Shown here in pieces: positions 1-7,235 of a stretch of 19,022 nucleotides of DNA (the stretch's first letter is position 1; each line of letters opens with the position of its first letter). The position numbers were made by a program, and so were the translations under genes. The stretch is from Phycisphaerales bacterium. Lineage in GTDB: Bacteria; Pseudomonadota; Gammaproteobacteria; Competibacterales; Competibacteraceae. The notes below the pieces were generated by a model. The model was not told the DNA's origin, did no database searches, and was given only the letters and a program-made list of their open reading frames with translations. Location: assembly GCA_014879435.1 (NCBI GenBank), contig JACSSB010000358.1, forward strand, positions 1 through 19,022, in the 5' to 3' direction.

Positions 1-492
1 CATGGTTTGGGCAATTTCCTCATAACTCATTCCCTCAAGTTCCCGCAGGGTGATCGCCGTACGCAAATCTTCCGGCAATTCCTCAATCGCCCTGAACACG
101 GTGGCTTCGATTTCGTCCTTAAGCAACAACCGCTCGGGAGTTTCGTACTCTTTCAGTAGGGATTGACCCTCGTACTGCTCGGCCTCCTGGGCATCAATAT
201 CGGAACCCGGCGGGCGTCGCCCCTGGGCAACCAAGTAATTTTTAGCGGTATTGATGGCAATCCGGTAAAGCCATGTATAGAACGCACTGTCACCCCGGAA
301 ACTGGGTAGCGCCCGATAGGCCTTGAGGAAAGCCTCTTGGGAAACATCCAGAGCTTCGCTGGGGTCGTGCACATAGCGAGAAATCAGCTTGATGATCTTA
401 TATTGGTACTTCCGCACCAGTAGATCGAACGCATTTTTATCGCCTTTTTGTACCCTTTGGACCAGATCGCGATCCAGATGACCCTCGCCCAT
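1..492 (-). CDS. rpoE: RNA polymerase sigma-E factor RpoE (partial, C-terminus off the left edge)
   Basis: This is the extracytoplasmic-stress sigma factor, which directs RNA polymerase to envelope-stress promoters and is normally held by the anti-sigma factor RseA. The 164 visible residues follow E. coli RpoE closely: LVQRVQKGDKNAF near the start, then the region 2 core with FRGDSAFYTWLYRIA and NTAKNYLVAQGRRPP, then the start of region 4 with LPEDLRTAITLREL and SYEEIAQTM. About the last 25-30 residues, including most of the region 4 helix-turn-helix, lie beyond position 1. The ATG at 492 is chosen because an AAGGGG ribosome site lies about 9 bases upstream and the N-terminus then aligns with E. 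coli. An in-frame ATG at 537 would add 15 residues and has less support. It is divergent from nadB, a conserved gammaproteobacterial arrangement in which rseA/rseB usually follow rpoE; that part is outside the window. Confidence 0.96.
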   Translation of the reverse strand, partial: MGEGHLDRDLVQRVQKGDKNAFDLLVRKYQYKIIKLISRYVHDPSEALDVSQEAFLKAYRALPSFRGDSAFYTWLYRIAINTAKNYLVAQGRRPPGSDIDAQEAEQYEGQSLLKEYETPERLLLKDEIEATVFRAIEELPEDLRTAITLRELEGMSYEEIAQTM

Positions 493-565
493 CCGGGCAG
501 ACCCCTTTCGACTCAATGGCAATCTCCATGCGATCATGAGGGTAGACAAATGCCCACCCCGTTAG

Positions 566-595
566 TTCGCAGACCTGCCGGAACATGGTTATAGT
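566..595 (+). promoter_or_regulatory. Weak candidate sigma70 promoter for nadB
   Basis: TTCGCA at 566-571 and TATAGT at 590-595 are separated by 18 bases and sit about 45 bases before nadB. The -10 element is good and the -35 is poor. The rpoE-nadB gap must hold promoters for both genes. I could not find a convincing sigma-E type (GGAACTT/TCTAA) promoter facing rpoE by eye. Confidence 0.3.
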
Positions 596-639
596 GTGGA
601 ATGTACTATGCGAGATGAAACTGCGAGGCTGCCCAACTC

Positions 640-2349
640 ATGAGCACCTCTCCTTTTCATACAACGATACCCCATTCATGGAGTCGCTCACAAGTTATGG
701 TTGCCTCACCTGTTTTCACCGATGTGCTGGTCATCGGCGGTGGTGCCGCTGGCCTTAGTCTGGCGCTACGTATTGCCGATTTTGCCCACGTCACGGTACT
801 GACCAAGGGGCCACTGTTTGAAGGCAGCACCTACTATGCCCAAGGTGGCGTATCGGCAGTGTTAGATGCCAGAGATTCTATCGAATCTCATTTACAAGAC
901 ACCCTGATCGCTGGGGCAGGTCTGTGCCATGCCGACGTGGTTCGTTTTACTGTGGAGCATGGCCGGGCGGTGATCGAATGGCTTGCTGCCCAAGGCACAC
1001 CCTTCACCCGAGAATCCACGCCCGAAGGGGGCGCCGAGTATCATTTGCATCGCGAGGGTGGTCATAGCCATCGGCGGATCGTGCATGCCGCCGATGCCAC
1101 CGGACAAGCGATCCAGACCACGCTGGAGCAACGTGCCCGCCAACATCCTAACATCGCGCTGAACGAGCAACACAGTGCCATTGATCTGATCACCAGCCGC
1201 AAACTGGGCCTAGGCGACAATCGCTGCCTGGGTGCTTATGTATTGAATCGACACACCGGCCAAGTCGAAGTATTCGCCGCTCGCTTCGTGGTGTTGGCAA
1301 CCGGTGGCGCCAACCGGGTTTATCTTTATACCAGCAATCCGGACGGCTCCACTGGTGATGGTATCGCCATGGCTTGGCGTGCTGGCTGTCGGATCGCCAA
1401 CATGGAATTCATCCAGTTTCACCCCACTTGCCTGTACCACCCCCAAGCCAAATCCTTTTTGATTTCCGAAGCAGTACGCGGTGAAGGCGGGATCTTGCTG
1501 CTACCGGATGGCACCCGCTTCATGCAAAACTTCGATTCGCGCTTGGAACTGGCTCCACGCGATATCGTTGCTCGGGCGATCGATCATGAAATGAAACGCC
1601 TGGGTGCCGAGTGCGTTTATCTGGACATCACTCACAAACCAGCCGAATTCATCCGTTCGCATTTTCCCAATATCGACGCCAAATGCCGCGAATACGGATT
1701 TGATCTGACCAAGGAACCATTACCGGTGGTACCGGCCGCCCACTACACTTGTGGCGGTGTGCTGACTGATCTGGCGGGTTGTACCGATCTGGAAGGACTG
1801 TATGCCATCGGAGAAACTGCCTGCACCGGCCTGCACGGTGCTAACCGTATGGCCAGCAACTCGCTGTTGGAGTGTTTGGTATTCGCCTCTGCCGCCAGCG
1901 AAGACATCCGCGTTCGATTGCCCAACACGCCCAATCCGCCGCCCCTGCCGGAGTGGGACGAAAGTCGGGTTACCGATTCCGACGAGGAAATCGTAGTCAC
2001 GCACAACTGGGAAGAGCTACGTCGGTTCATGTGGGATTATGTTGGCATCGTTCGCACCGATAAACGCTTGCAACGAGCGCGACATCGAACCGAACTGCTA
2101 TTGCGGGAAATCGATGAGTACTATGGTAATTTCCGCATCAGCAGCGATCTGATCGAACTGCGAAACCTAGCACTGGTAGCAGATTTGATTATTCGTTCGG
2201 CGCTGGAGCGTAAAGAGAGCCGCGGCCTGCATTATACGCTGGACTACCCCGAAACCATGGATGATGTCCCGCCCCGTGATACGGTCTTGGTGCCGGAAAA
2301 CTTTGCTGGCAAGGAACTACCACCGCGATGGTCGCTTGGCTCTGGCTGA
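640..2349 (+). CDS. nadB: L-aspartate oxidase NadB
   Basis: This cytoplasmic FAD flavoenzyme oxidises L-aspartate to iminoaspartate, the first step of de novo NAD synthesis; NadA (not in this window) then makes quinolinate. The FAD-binding GGGAAG is at residues 33-38, followed by the STYYAQGG loop, the REGGHSHRR stretch near residue 138, the flavoprotein signature HPTCLYHPQA, LAPRDIVARAIDHE with the catalytic-type Arg near 307, and HGANRMASNSLLECL. The C-terminal helical domain ends with KESRGLHYTLDYPE. The protein is 569 residues from the first ATG, compared with 540 in E. coli. The ATG at 697 (MVASPVFTDVLVIGG) aligns better with the E. coli N-terminus and may be the true start. A GAGG about 11 bases ahead supports 640, so I list the longer form. 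It is divergent from rpoE and convergent with ygfX. It is a paralogue of SdhA in the same window, but its motifs identify it as NadB. Confidence 0.97.
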   Translation: MSTSPFHTTIPHSWSRSQVMVASPVFTDVLVIGGGAAGLSLALRIADFAHVTVLTKGPLFEGSTYYAQGGVSAVLDARDSIESHLQDTLIAGAGLCHADVVRFTVEHGRAVIEWLAAQGTPFTRESTPEGGAEYHLHREGGHSHRRIVHAADATGQAIQTTLEQRARQHPNIALNEQHSAIDLITSRKLGLGDNRCLGAYVLNRHTGQVEVFAARFVVLATGGANRVYLYTSNPDGSTGDGIAMAWRAGCRIANMEFIQFHPTCLYHPQAKSFLISEAVRGEGGILLLPDGTRFMQNFDSRLELAPRDIVARAIDHEMKRLGAECVYLDITHKPAEFIRSHFPNIDAKCREYGFDLTKEPLPVVPAAHYTCGGVLTDLAGCTDLEGLYAIGETACTGLHGANRMASNSLLECLVFASAASEDIRVRLPNTPNPPPLPEWDESRVTDSDEEIVVTHNWEELRRFMWDYVGIVRTDKRLQRARHRTELLLREIDEYYGNFRISSDLIELRNLALVADLIIRSALERKESRGLHYTLDYPETMDDVPPRDTVLVPENFAGKELPPRWSLGSG

Positions 2350-2405
2350 CTGCAAACCGACACAAGCTACTCGATGATCATCAAGAATTTCTTAGGAACC
2401 CCTGA

Positions 2406-2849
2406 TCAGGGACGATTCGATGCATCCTCGGCAGATCGAATGCGCAGCCAGACCCGTAGTCGCCGTAAGCTCTCGGCATCCACCGCATCGGGCAGTAGCA
2501 CCAGCGGCCACCGCCGACCATTCTCCAGGCGAAAATTGAGCACAACAATCCTAGGATGTGCATAACCACCGATCAAGCGAGCTAGATGACGGACTCCGTT
2601 TCCAGTCTCCAGGTACCAACGGTCATCAAGCCATTCGATACGGACGATGAACCCGCCACTACCACGCCAACCGTAGCGATAAGCGGTCCAGCTCAACGAT
2701 AAGCCGATGCCGACCAGTAGGCCGACTTTGATCCATAAAGGAATATCTGCCACGACCACGGCGATACTAGCCGCAGCATGCAGGATGCCGCTGCTCACCC
2801 GCAAAATCCGCGAAGGACGCGGCTCGACATTCAGGGCAGCACGGTACAA
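2406..2849 (-). CDS. ygfX: YgfX (CptA) family inner-membrane protein
   Basis: A 147-residue protein of the YgfX/CptA family, encoded directly after sdhE as in E. coli (ygfY-ygfX). Two hydrophobic segments lie at about residues 17-34 and 38-56, separated by a short PLWIK loop. The soluble tail ends in LENGRRWPLVLLPDAVDAES and RRLRVWLR, which matches the family pattern of the E. coli protein. In E. coli it has been described as the toxin half of a pair with YgfY/SdhE that affects cytoskeletal proteins; the main role of its partner is now taken to be SDH flavinylation, so its cellular role is unsettled. The ORF has no ATG. The likely start is the TTG at 2849, with a stop codon five codons further upstream. 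No strong ribosome site is visible. It starts 53 bases after the sdhE stop and is probably co-transcribed with it. Confidence 0.85.
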   Translation of the reverse strand: MYRAALNVEPRPSRILRVSSGILHAAASIAVVVADIPLWIKVGLLVGIGLSLSWTAYRYGWRGSGGFIVRIEWLDDRWYLETGNGVRHLARLIGGYAHPRIVVLNFRLENGRRWPLVLLPDAVDAESLRRLRVWLRIRSAEDASNRP

Positions 2850-2902
2850 GCCCAGTGAGACTTATGGAAATGAGATCTGACAGTCACTCAATCGTGTAGA
2901 GA

Positions 2903-3160
2903 TCAAGCGTCATCCGTGCGATTTAGCAGCGTCCGCATGAGCCCCACTACCCGCACCGTGACCGTATCCAGTGGGGTCTCCCGCCCAACCATGTAGCTCA
3001 TCAGCAATGGATCTTGCAATTCCAGCAAGGCCGCGAACGCCTGTTGTTCTTCCGCCGATGCAGTCGGGTAATACTCTTCCAGATAGCCCAAGGTCAATAA
3101 ATCCAACTCTTTCATGCCGCGCCGACACCTCCAGCGCAATTTACCTATCTGTTCATCCAC
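2903..3160 (-). CDS. sdhE: SdhE, FAD assembly factor for succinate dehydrogenase
   Basis: SdhE (YgfY, the bacterial SDHAF2) promotes covalent attachment of FAD to SdhA in the cytoplasm. The signature RGxxE motif is present as RGMKE at residues 14-18, within CRRGMKELD, and LQDPLLMSYMVGRE matches the conserved second half. I choose the GTG at 3160, giving 85 residues. It has an AGGAG ribosome site 9 bases upstream and its N-terminus (MDEQIGKLRWRCRRGM) lines up with E. coli SdhE. A TTG at 3178 would place that ribosome site inside the gene. It follows sdhB by about 90 bases, which contain a strong hairpin, and precedes ygfX. The location behind sdhCDAB links the assembly factor to its client enzyme. 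Confidence 0.93.
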   Translation of the reverse strand: MDEQIGKLRWRCRRGMKELDLLTLGYLEEYYPTASAEEQQAFAALLELQDPLLMSYMVGRETPLDTVTVRVVGLMRTLLNRTDDA

Positions 3161-3184
3161 GATCCGCGTCTCCTGCAAACAAAA

Positions 3185-3210
3185 CCCCTCGCCCGCCAGC
3201 GGGAAAGGGG
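3185..3210 (-). terminator. GC-rich hairpin with T-rich tail between sdhB and sdhE (attenuator-like)
   Basis: On the transcribed (minus) strand, arms CCCCT and AGGGG enclose CCCGC and GCGGG around a very short loop, with a two-base internal mismatch on each side. The stem is followed by TTTTGTTTG. This looks like an intrinsic terminator, yet it lies inside an apparent operon, 25 bases before the sdhE start. It may lower sdhE-ygfX expression relative to sdhCDAB, or protect the 3' end of the sdh message. Its make-up also resembles interspersed repeat hairpins found in many proteobacterial genomes; one window cannot show whether it is repeated. Confidence 0.6.
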
Positions 3211-3250
3211 TAAGAGGTGAGGAAAAACTGATTTTGCGAAGGAAGGCGAA

Positions 3251-4027
3251 TTAGCGCCGTTCCACCATCAGCTTCTTGATTTCCGCAATCGCCTTGGCGG
3301 GATTGAGGCTCTTCGGACAGGTTTTGGTGCAGTTCATGATGGTATGACAGCGATAGAGCCGGAACGGATCTTCCAAGTTATCCAGCCGGTCGCCGGTGAA
3401 TTCATCACGGCTATCCACGATCCAGCGGTACGCTTGCAATAGGATCGAAGGCCCTAGGTAGCGATCACCATTCCACCAATAGCTGGGGCAGCTGGTGGAA
3501 CAACACGCGCATAAAATACACTCATACAACCCATCCAGCTTGGCGCGATCTTCCTTGGATTGTAGACGCTCCCGCTCCGGCGGTGGGGTAATGGACTGTA
3601 ACCAGGGTTTGATCGAAGCGTATTGTGCGTAGAAATGGGTTAAATCCGGCACCAAATCCTTGATCACTGGCATATGCGGCAGGGGATAAACCTTGGCATC
3701 ACCAGGAATATCAGAAATAGCCTTGGTACACGCCAAGGTGTTGGTGCCATCGATGTTCATCGCACAGGAGCCGCACACCCCCTCACGACAAGAACGGCGT
3801 AGGGTCAGGGTCGGATCGATCTCATTTTTGATTTTGAGTAAGGCATCCAGCACCATGGGACCACAGGTCGCCATATCGACCTCGTAGGTATCCATGCGCG
3901 GATTTTCACCACTGTCTGGATCCCAACGATAGATCTGGAAGCGCTTGATGTTCTTGGCTCCAGCACCGGCATAATAGGTTTTACCCTGGCCAATGACAGA
4001 GTTGGCCGGAAGTTTGAATTGAGCCAT
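3251..4027 (-). CDS. sdhB: Succinate dehydrogenase iron-sulfur subunit SdhB
   Basis: SdhB carries electrons from the SdhA flavin through three Fe-S clusters to quinone at the membrane (TCA cycle and respiratory complex II). All cluster ligands are visible in the 258 residues: Cys80, 85, 88 and 100 for 2Fe-2S (CREGVCGSC, then C); Cys170, 173, 176 and 237 for 4Fe-4S (CILCACC, then TKTCP); Cys180, 227 and 233 for 3Fe-4S (STSCP, then CHTIMNC). The ATG at 4027 has an AAGGGG ribosome site that overlaps the sdhA stop codon, so translation of the two genes is probably coupled. The protein is about 20 residues longer than E. coli SdhB; part of the difference is an N-terminal segment before KNIKRFQIYRW. 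Confidence 0.98.
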   Translation of the reverse strand: MAQFKLPANSVIGQGKTYYAGAGAKNIKRFQIYRWDPDSGENPRMDTYEVDMATCGPMVLDALLKIKNEIDPTLTLRRSCREGVCGSCAMNIDGTNTLACTKAISDIPGDAKVYPLPHMPVIKDLVPDLTHFYAQYASIKPWLQSITPPPERERLQSKEDRAKLDGLYECILCACCSTSCPSYWWNGDRYLGPSILLQAYRWIVDSRDEFTGDRLDNLEDPFRLYRCHTIMNCTKTCPKSLNPAKAIAEIKKLMVERR

Positions 4028-4039
4028 GACATCGTCCCC

Positions 4040-5830
4040 TTAGTAAGTACGCTTCTTGGGTGGAATGTATTTCACCTCATCAGTCAGGGTGTAGGTGTGC
4101 ACTGGCCGATAGTCGATCGTGACCCCACCTTTATCATCCAACCAAGCCAAGGTATGTTTCATCCAGTTCTCGTCGTCACGATCTGGATAGTCTTCGCGGG
4201 CATGAGCGCCTCGGCTCTCTGGGCGATTGATCGCCGACTTGATAGAAACCATGGCGCAACCTAACAGATTGTCTAGCTCCAATGTTTCGATCAGGTCGGA
4301 GTTCCAGACCATGCCACGATCACTGACGCCGATATGATCAAAACCGGCGTACACCTCTTCTAGCAGCTGAATACCCTCGGCCAAGGACTCGCCGGTACGG
4401 AACACCGCCGCATGATTCTGCATGGTCCGTTGCATCCGCATCCGCAGGCTAGCAGTCGGATTCTCACCTTTGGCATGGCGCAGACGGTCGAAGCGGGTCA
4501 GAATCTGATCGATCGCACTCGCCGGCGTATTCTTATGCGGGCTATTGGGTTTGACCAGTTCGGCGCAACGATTGGCGGCGGCACGACCGAACACCACGAT
4601 ATCGAGCAGGGAATTGGAACCGAGACGATTGGCACCATGTACCGACACACAGGCCGCCTCGCCAATGGCCATCAAACCAGGGATGACATGATCGGGATTG
4701 CCGTCCTTGAGCACGACGACTTCACCGTGATAATTGGTCGGGATGCCACCCATGTTGTAATGCACGGTGGGTAGCACCGGCGCCGGTTCCTTGGTGACAT
4801 CGACCCCAGCGAAAATACGGGCGGTCTCGGCGATACCGGGCAACCGCTCATTGACCACATCGGCGCCCAAATGCTCCAGGTGTAGATGAATATGATCTTT
4901 GTGCTCGCCAACGCCTCGACCTTCGCGGATCTCGATGGTCATGGAGCGGCTGACCACGTCGCGGGAGGCCAGATCCTTGGCATTTGGAGCATAACGCTCC
5001 ATGAAACGCTCGCCGAGCGAATTGGTCAGATAACCGCCTTCGCCACGGCAGCCTTCCGTCATCAGACAGCCGGAACCGTAGATACCGGTAGGATGGAATT
5101 GGGTAAATTCCATATCCTGCAACGGTAGACCAGCGCGCAATACCATCCCGTTGCCGTCACCGGTGCAGGTATGGGCGGAAGTCGCGGAGAAGTAGGCGCG
5201 ACCGTAACCGCCGGTGGCCAGCACCGTCTCATGAGCACGGAAGACATGTAGCGAACCGTCGGCCAGATCCCAAGCCACCACACCACGGCAAACACCGTCG
5301 TCCATGATCAGATCGAGCGCGAAGTATTCGATAAAGAATTCGGCGTCGTGCTTGAGCGCTTGCTGATACAGGGTATGCAGAATGGCATGGCCTGTACGGT
5401 CAGCAGCGGCACAGGTGCGTTGGGCGATGCCTTCGCCATAATTGGTGGTCATGCCACCAAATGGCCGTTGATAAATCTTGCCTTCCTCAGTACGCGAAAA
5501 GGGCACGCCGTAATGTTCCAGCTCGATCACCGCCGGAACCGCTTCACGGCACATATATTCGATCGCATCCTGATCGCCGAGCCAGTCAGACCCTTTCACG
5601 GTATCGTACATGTGCCACTGCCACAGGTCCTGGCCCATGTTGGCGAGTGCCGCCGACATACCGCCTTGGGCGGCTACCGTGTGGCTGCGGGTGGGAAAAA
5701 CCTTAGTCAAACAGGCGGTCTTCAACCCTTTCTGCGCCATACCGAAGGTGGCACGCAGTCCGGCACCACCTGCACCGACCACGACCACGTCGTAGTCATG
5801 ATAAATGGGTTTGTAAGTATTATTAGACAT
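4040..5830 (-). CDS. sdhA: Succinate dehydrogenase flavoprotein subunit SdhA
   Basis: SdhA oxidises succinate to fumarate with covalently bound FAD, on the cytoplasmic face of the inner membrane. In 596 residues the FAD motif GAGGAG is at 19-24. The FAD-linking His is residue 50 in TRSHTVAAQGG. The substrate site shows HPTGIYGSG and SRDVVSRSM, with HGANRLGSNSLLD near the C-terminal third. The C-terminus ends with DEVKYIPPKKRTY, as in the E. coli enzyme (588 residues). The ATG at 5830 has a GAGG close upstream. Its neighbours are sdhD (25-base gap) and sdhB (12-base gap). The helper SdhE, which attaches the FAD, is encoded downstream. Confidence 0.98.
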   Translation of the reverse strand: MSNNTYKPIYHDYDVVVVGAGGAGLRATFGMAQKGLKTACLTKVFPTRSHTVAAQGGMSAALANMGQDLWQWHMYDTVKGSDWLGDQDAIEYMCREAVPAVIELEHYGVPFSRTEEGKIYQRPFGGMTTNYGEGIAQRTCAAADRTGHAILHTLYQQALKHDAEFFIEYFALDLIMDDGVCRGVVAWDLADGSLHVFRAHETVLATGGYGRAYFSATSAHTCTGDGNGMVLRAGLPLQDMEFTQFHPTGIYGSGCLMTEGCRGEGGYLTNSLGERFMERYAPNAKDLASRDVVSRSMTIEIREGRGVGEHKDHIHLHLEHLGADVVNERLPGIAETARIFAGVDVTKEPAPVLPTVHYNMGGIPTNYHGEVVVLKDGNPDHVIPGLMAIGEAACVSVHGANRLGSNSLLDIVVFGRAAANRCAELVKPNSPHKNTPASAIDQILTRFDRLRHAKGENPTASLRMRMQRTMQNHAAVFRTGESLAEGIQLLEEVYAGFDHIGVSDRGMVWNSDLIETLELDNLLGCAMVSIKSAINRPESRGAHAREDYPDRDDENWMKHTLAWLDDKGGVTIDYRPVHTYTLTDEVKYIPPKKRTY

Positions 5831-5855
5831 GAAACCTCAGCCTCTGGTGGTAGCG

Positions 5856-6233
5856 TCAGGCCAGTGCGACCTTAAGCACGGCGACAACGGCGATGGCACT
5901 CAGCAAAAACAAGGCAAGTTGCGTCGCGAGTAGTGCGATGTATTTAGCACACTCTGGCTTAACGTAATCTTCGTAGATCACCTGCATGCCCAAGTTGGCG
6001 TGGTAGAACGCCGCAAGAATCAGGGCAATCATCAGACCGGCATTGACGGGATGACCCAGCCAGTGTTGGAAGACTTCGTAGTCGGCATGCGACACCGACA
6101 GCAGAGAAAAAGCGAACCACAATACTAATGGGACCAAGGCAACGGAGGTGACACGCTGCAACCACCAGTGATGAGTTCCATCTTTGGCGGTGCCCAGACC
6201 ACGGACGCGGGCAAGTGGGCTACGAATGCTCAT
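5856..6233 (-). CDS. sdhD: Succinate dehydrogenase membrane anchor SdhD (cytochrome b556 small subunit)
   Basis: A 125-residue membrane anchor of complex II that, with SdhC, holds haem b and forms the quinone site. Three transmembrane segments are visible at about residues 29-47, 64-83 and 96-122. His78 in FYHANLGMQ is the expected haem ligand, and Asp89-Tyr90 in EDYVKPE is the conserved quinone-site DY pair. The ATG at 6233 has GAGGAG 9 bases upstream. It lies between sdhC and sdhA in the standard order. Confidence 0.95.
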   Translation of the reverse strand: MSIRSPLARVRGLGTAKDGTHHWWLQRVTSVALVPLVLWFAFSLLSVSHADYEVFQHWLGHPVNAGLMIALILAAFYHANLGMQVIYEDYVKPECAKYIALLATQLALFLLSAIAVVAVLKVALA

Positions 6234-6248
6234 GATGTTTTACTCCTC

Positions 6249-6635
6249 TCAGGGCGCGGCGATCAGCCAACACAAAAAGGTCAGAATGATGGAGGACCAT
6301 ACCACCCACCAGCCGGACTTAGTGGCTGCTTCCAATTCGAAACCATAACCAGCGTCCCAAAACAGATGGCGGATACCGTTGGCCATGTGATAGAACAGTG
6401 CCCAAGTCCATAGAAACAGTAACAGTTGACCCAACATCGATCCCAGAAAGGCTTGCGCATGCTTATACGCCTCGGGACCGAGCGCGGCGGCGACCAACCA
6501 GTACACCAGCAGCAAGGTACCGACCACCAAGCCAGCTCCCGTGGCGCGATGGGTAATGGATAGCACGGAGGTCATTTGCGGCTTGTAATACGGCCCGATC
6601 ATGAACGGCGACAACGGCCGCTTGTTGGCTGACAT
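6249..6635 (-). CDS. sdhC: Succinate dehydrogenase cytochrome b556 subunit SdhC
   Basis: The larger anchor subunit of complex II. From the ATG at 6635 it has 128 residues, against 129 in E. coli. The quinone-site motif SITHRATG is at residues 26-33, and the haem ligand His83 lies in FYHMANGIRHLFWD (also His90 and Asp94). Hydrophobic segments lie at about 33-52, 67-87 and 108-127. A more upstream ATG at 6650 is in frame, but AGGAGA lies 6 bases before 6635 and would be inside the longer form, so I choose 6635. This is the first structural gene of sdhCDAB. It follows the small sdhAF4 gene by about 180 bases, which contain an AT-rich palindrome. Confidence 0.95.
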   Translation of the reverse strand: MSANKRPLSPFMIGPYYKPQMTSVLSITHRATGAGLVVGTLLLVYWLVAAALGPEAYKHAQAFLGSMLGQLLLFLWTWALFYHMANGIRHLFWDAGYGFELEAATKSGWWVVWSSIILTFLCWLIAAP

Positions 6636-6686
6636 TACGGTTCTCCTCATTAACTCATGGTTAACATCGTGGCGAATAAAGATAAC

Positions 6687-6711
6687 TTTTTATTGTGCAG
6701 CGCAATAAAAA
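6687..6711. repeat. 25-bp AT-rich palindrome upstream of sdhC
   Basis: Arms TTTTTATTG (6687-6695) and CAATAAAAA (6703-6711) are perfect inverted repeats around TGCAGCG, 51 bases before the sdhC start. It could be an operator for a dimeric regulator, or a weak hairpin at the end of the sdhAF4 message. It does not match the FNR consensus. The remaining spacer (6636-6813) shows no confident promoter. Confidence 0.5.
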
Positions 6712-6813
6712 ACGACCGCACGCTGGGCAGGTTCCCGGCGACATAGCGTGGAAAATTGCGGGCGGGTTGCATGATCCAAGCAACACGGAGTACCCGCTAA
6801 AAAAGGAGGTTAG

Positions 6814-6984
6814 CTAGAAGTCGATACAGCGCCCGGCTTTTTCCCAATCACCATAACGAGTGGGCTCGGGTCCCTTGGGACCGCCGTATTCCTTAGGTCT
6901 TTCGGGCTGTTCAGCGCCCTGTGATTGGTCGGAGGTTACATCTGGCCTTGGTGGCAGTGTCGTCTGCTCATCGTTCTTGTTCAT
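6814..6984 (-). CDS. SDHAF4-type succinate dehydrogenase assembly factor (DUF1674 family), 56 residues
   Basis: A very short gene encoding a hydrophilic, N-terminally low-complexity protein whose last 25 residues are the hallmark of the DUF1674/SDHAF4 family: EYGGPKGPEPTRYGDWEK, then AGRCIDF at the C-terminus. In mitochondria SDHAF4 binds flavinylated SdhA and helps it join SdhB, protecting the exposed flavin. The same role is inferred here because the gene directly precedes sdhCDAB on the same strand. The start is the ATG at 6984 and the stop is TAG at 6814-6816. The ribosome site is weak (GAG). With SdhE downstream, both flavoprotein assembly factors flank the enzyme genes. Bacterial copies are small and easily missed by gene callers. 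Confidence 0.9.
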   Translation of the reverse strand: MNKNDEQTTLPPRPDVTSDQSQGAEQPERPKEYGGPKGPEPTRYGDWEKAGRCIDF

Positions 6985-7038
6985 GACAACTCGCTATGGG
7001 TTAAGGGATGGCGCTGGTCACCATCCTAGCCCTACCCG

Positions 7039-7073
7039 CCAATGGAATTCCCGAAGATTCCAATGGAATTTCC
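7039..7073. repeat. Two direct repeats of 14 bp, 21-bp period, in the sdhAF4-ygfZ gap
   Basis: CCAATGGAATTCCC (7039-7052) and CCAATGGAATTTCC (7060-7073) differ by one base and are exactly two helical turns apart. The first contains the palindrome GGAATTCC. They lie between the divergent sdhAF4 and ygfZ genes, downstream of the candidate sdh promoter at 7127-7155. A tandem binding site for a regulator is possible; the regulator is unknown. Confidence 0.4.
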
Positions 7074-7126
7074 AGGATAGTGCCCTTGCGGCAACGGGGT
7101 TATTTCGGTCTACATTTCGCCGGGTT

Positions 7127-7155
7127 ATTATGCCAGTCGTCACTGTTGAACGCAA
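7127..7155 (-). promoter_or_regulatory. Candidate sigma70 promoter for sdhAF4 and the sdh operon
   Basis: On the minus strand TTGCGT (7150-7155) and CATAAT (7127-7132) are separated by 17 bases. The -10 matches consensus at 5 of 6 positions; the -35 keeps the TTG. It lies about 140 bases ahead of the sdhAF4 start, leaving a long leader that contains the two direct repeats. Confidence 0.4.
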
Positions 7156-7235
7156 CGAAATGGCCGCGCAGCAAGTACTCTAATCTTTAAATTACACCGC
7201 ATTTAACCGATTAATAAAATTAGGGTTTATACCAA

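Noticed and set aside
2400..2411. Palindrome CCCTGATCAGGG at the convergent nadB/ygfX ends, considered as a terminator
   Set aside because: No T-run on either side, and it includes the ygfX stop codon; too weak to call.
6800..6812. Very strong plus-strand ribosome-site sequence AAAAGGAGGT
   Set aside because: No start codon with an open frame follows at usable distance; stops (TAGCTAG) come at once, and the region codes for sdhAF4 on the other strand.
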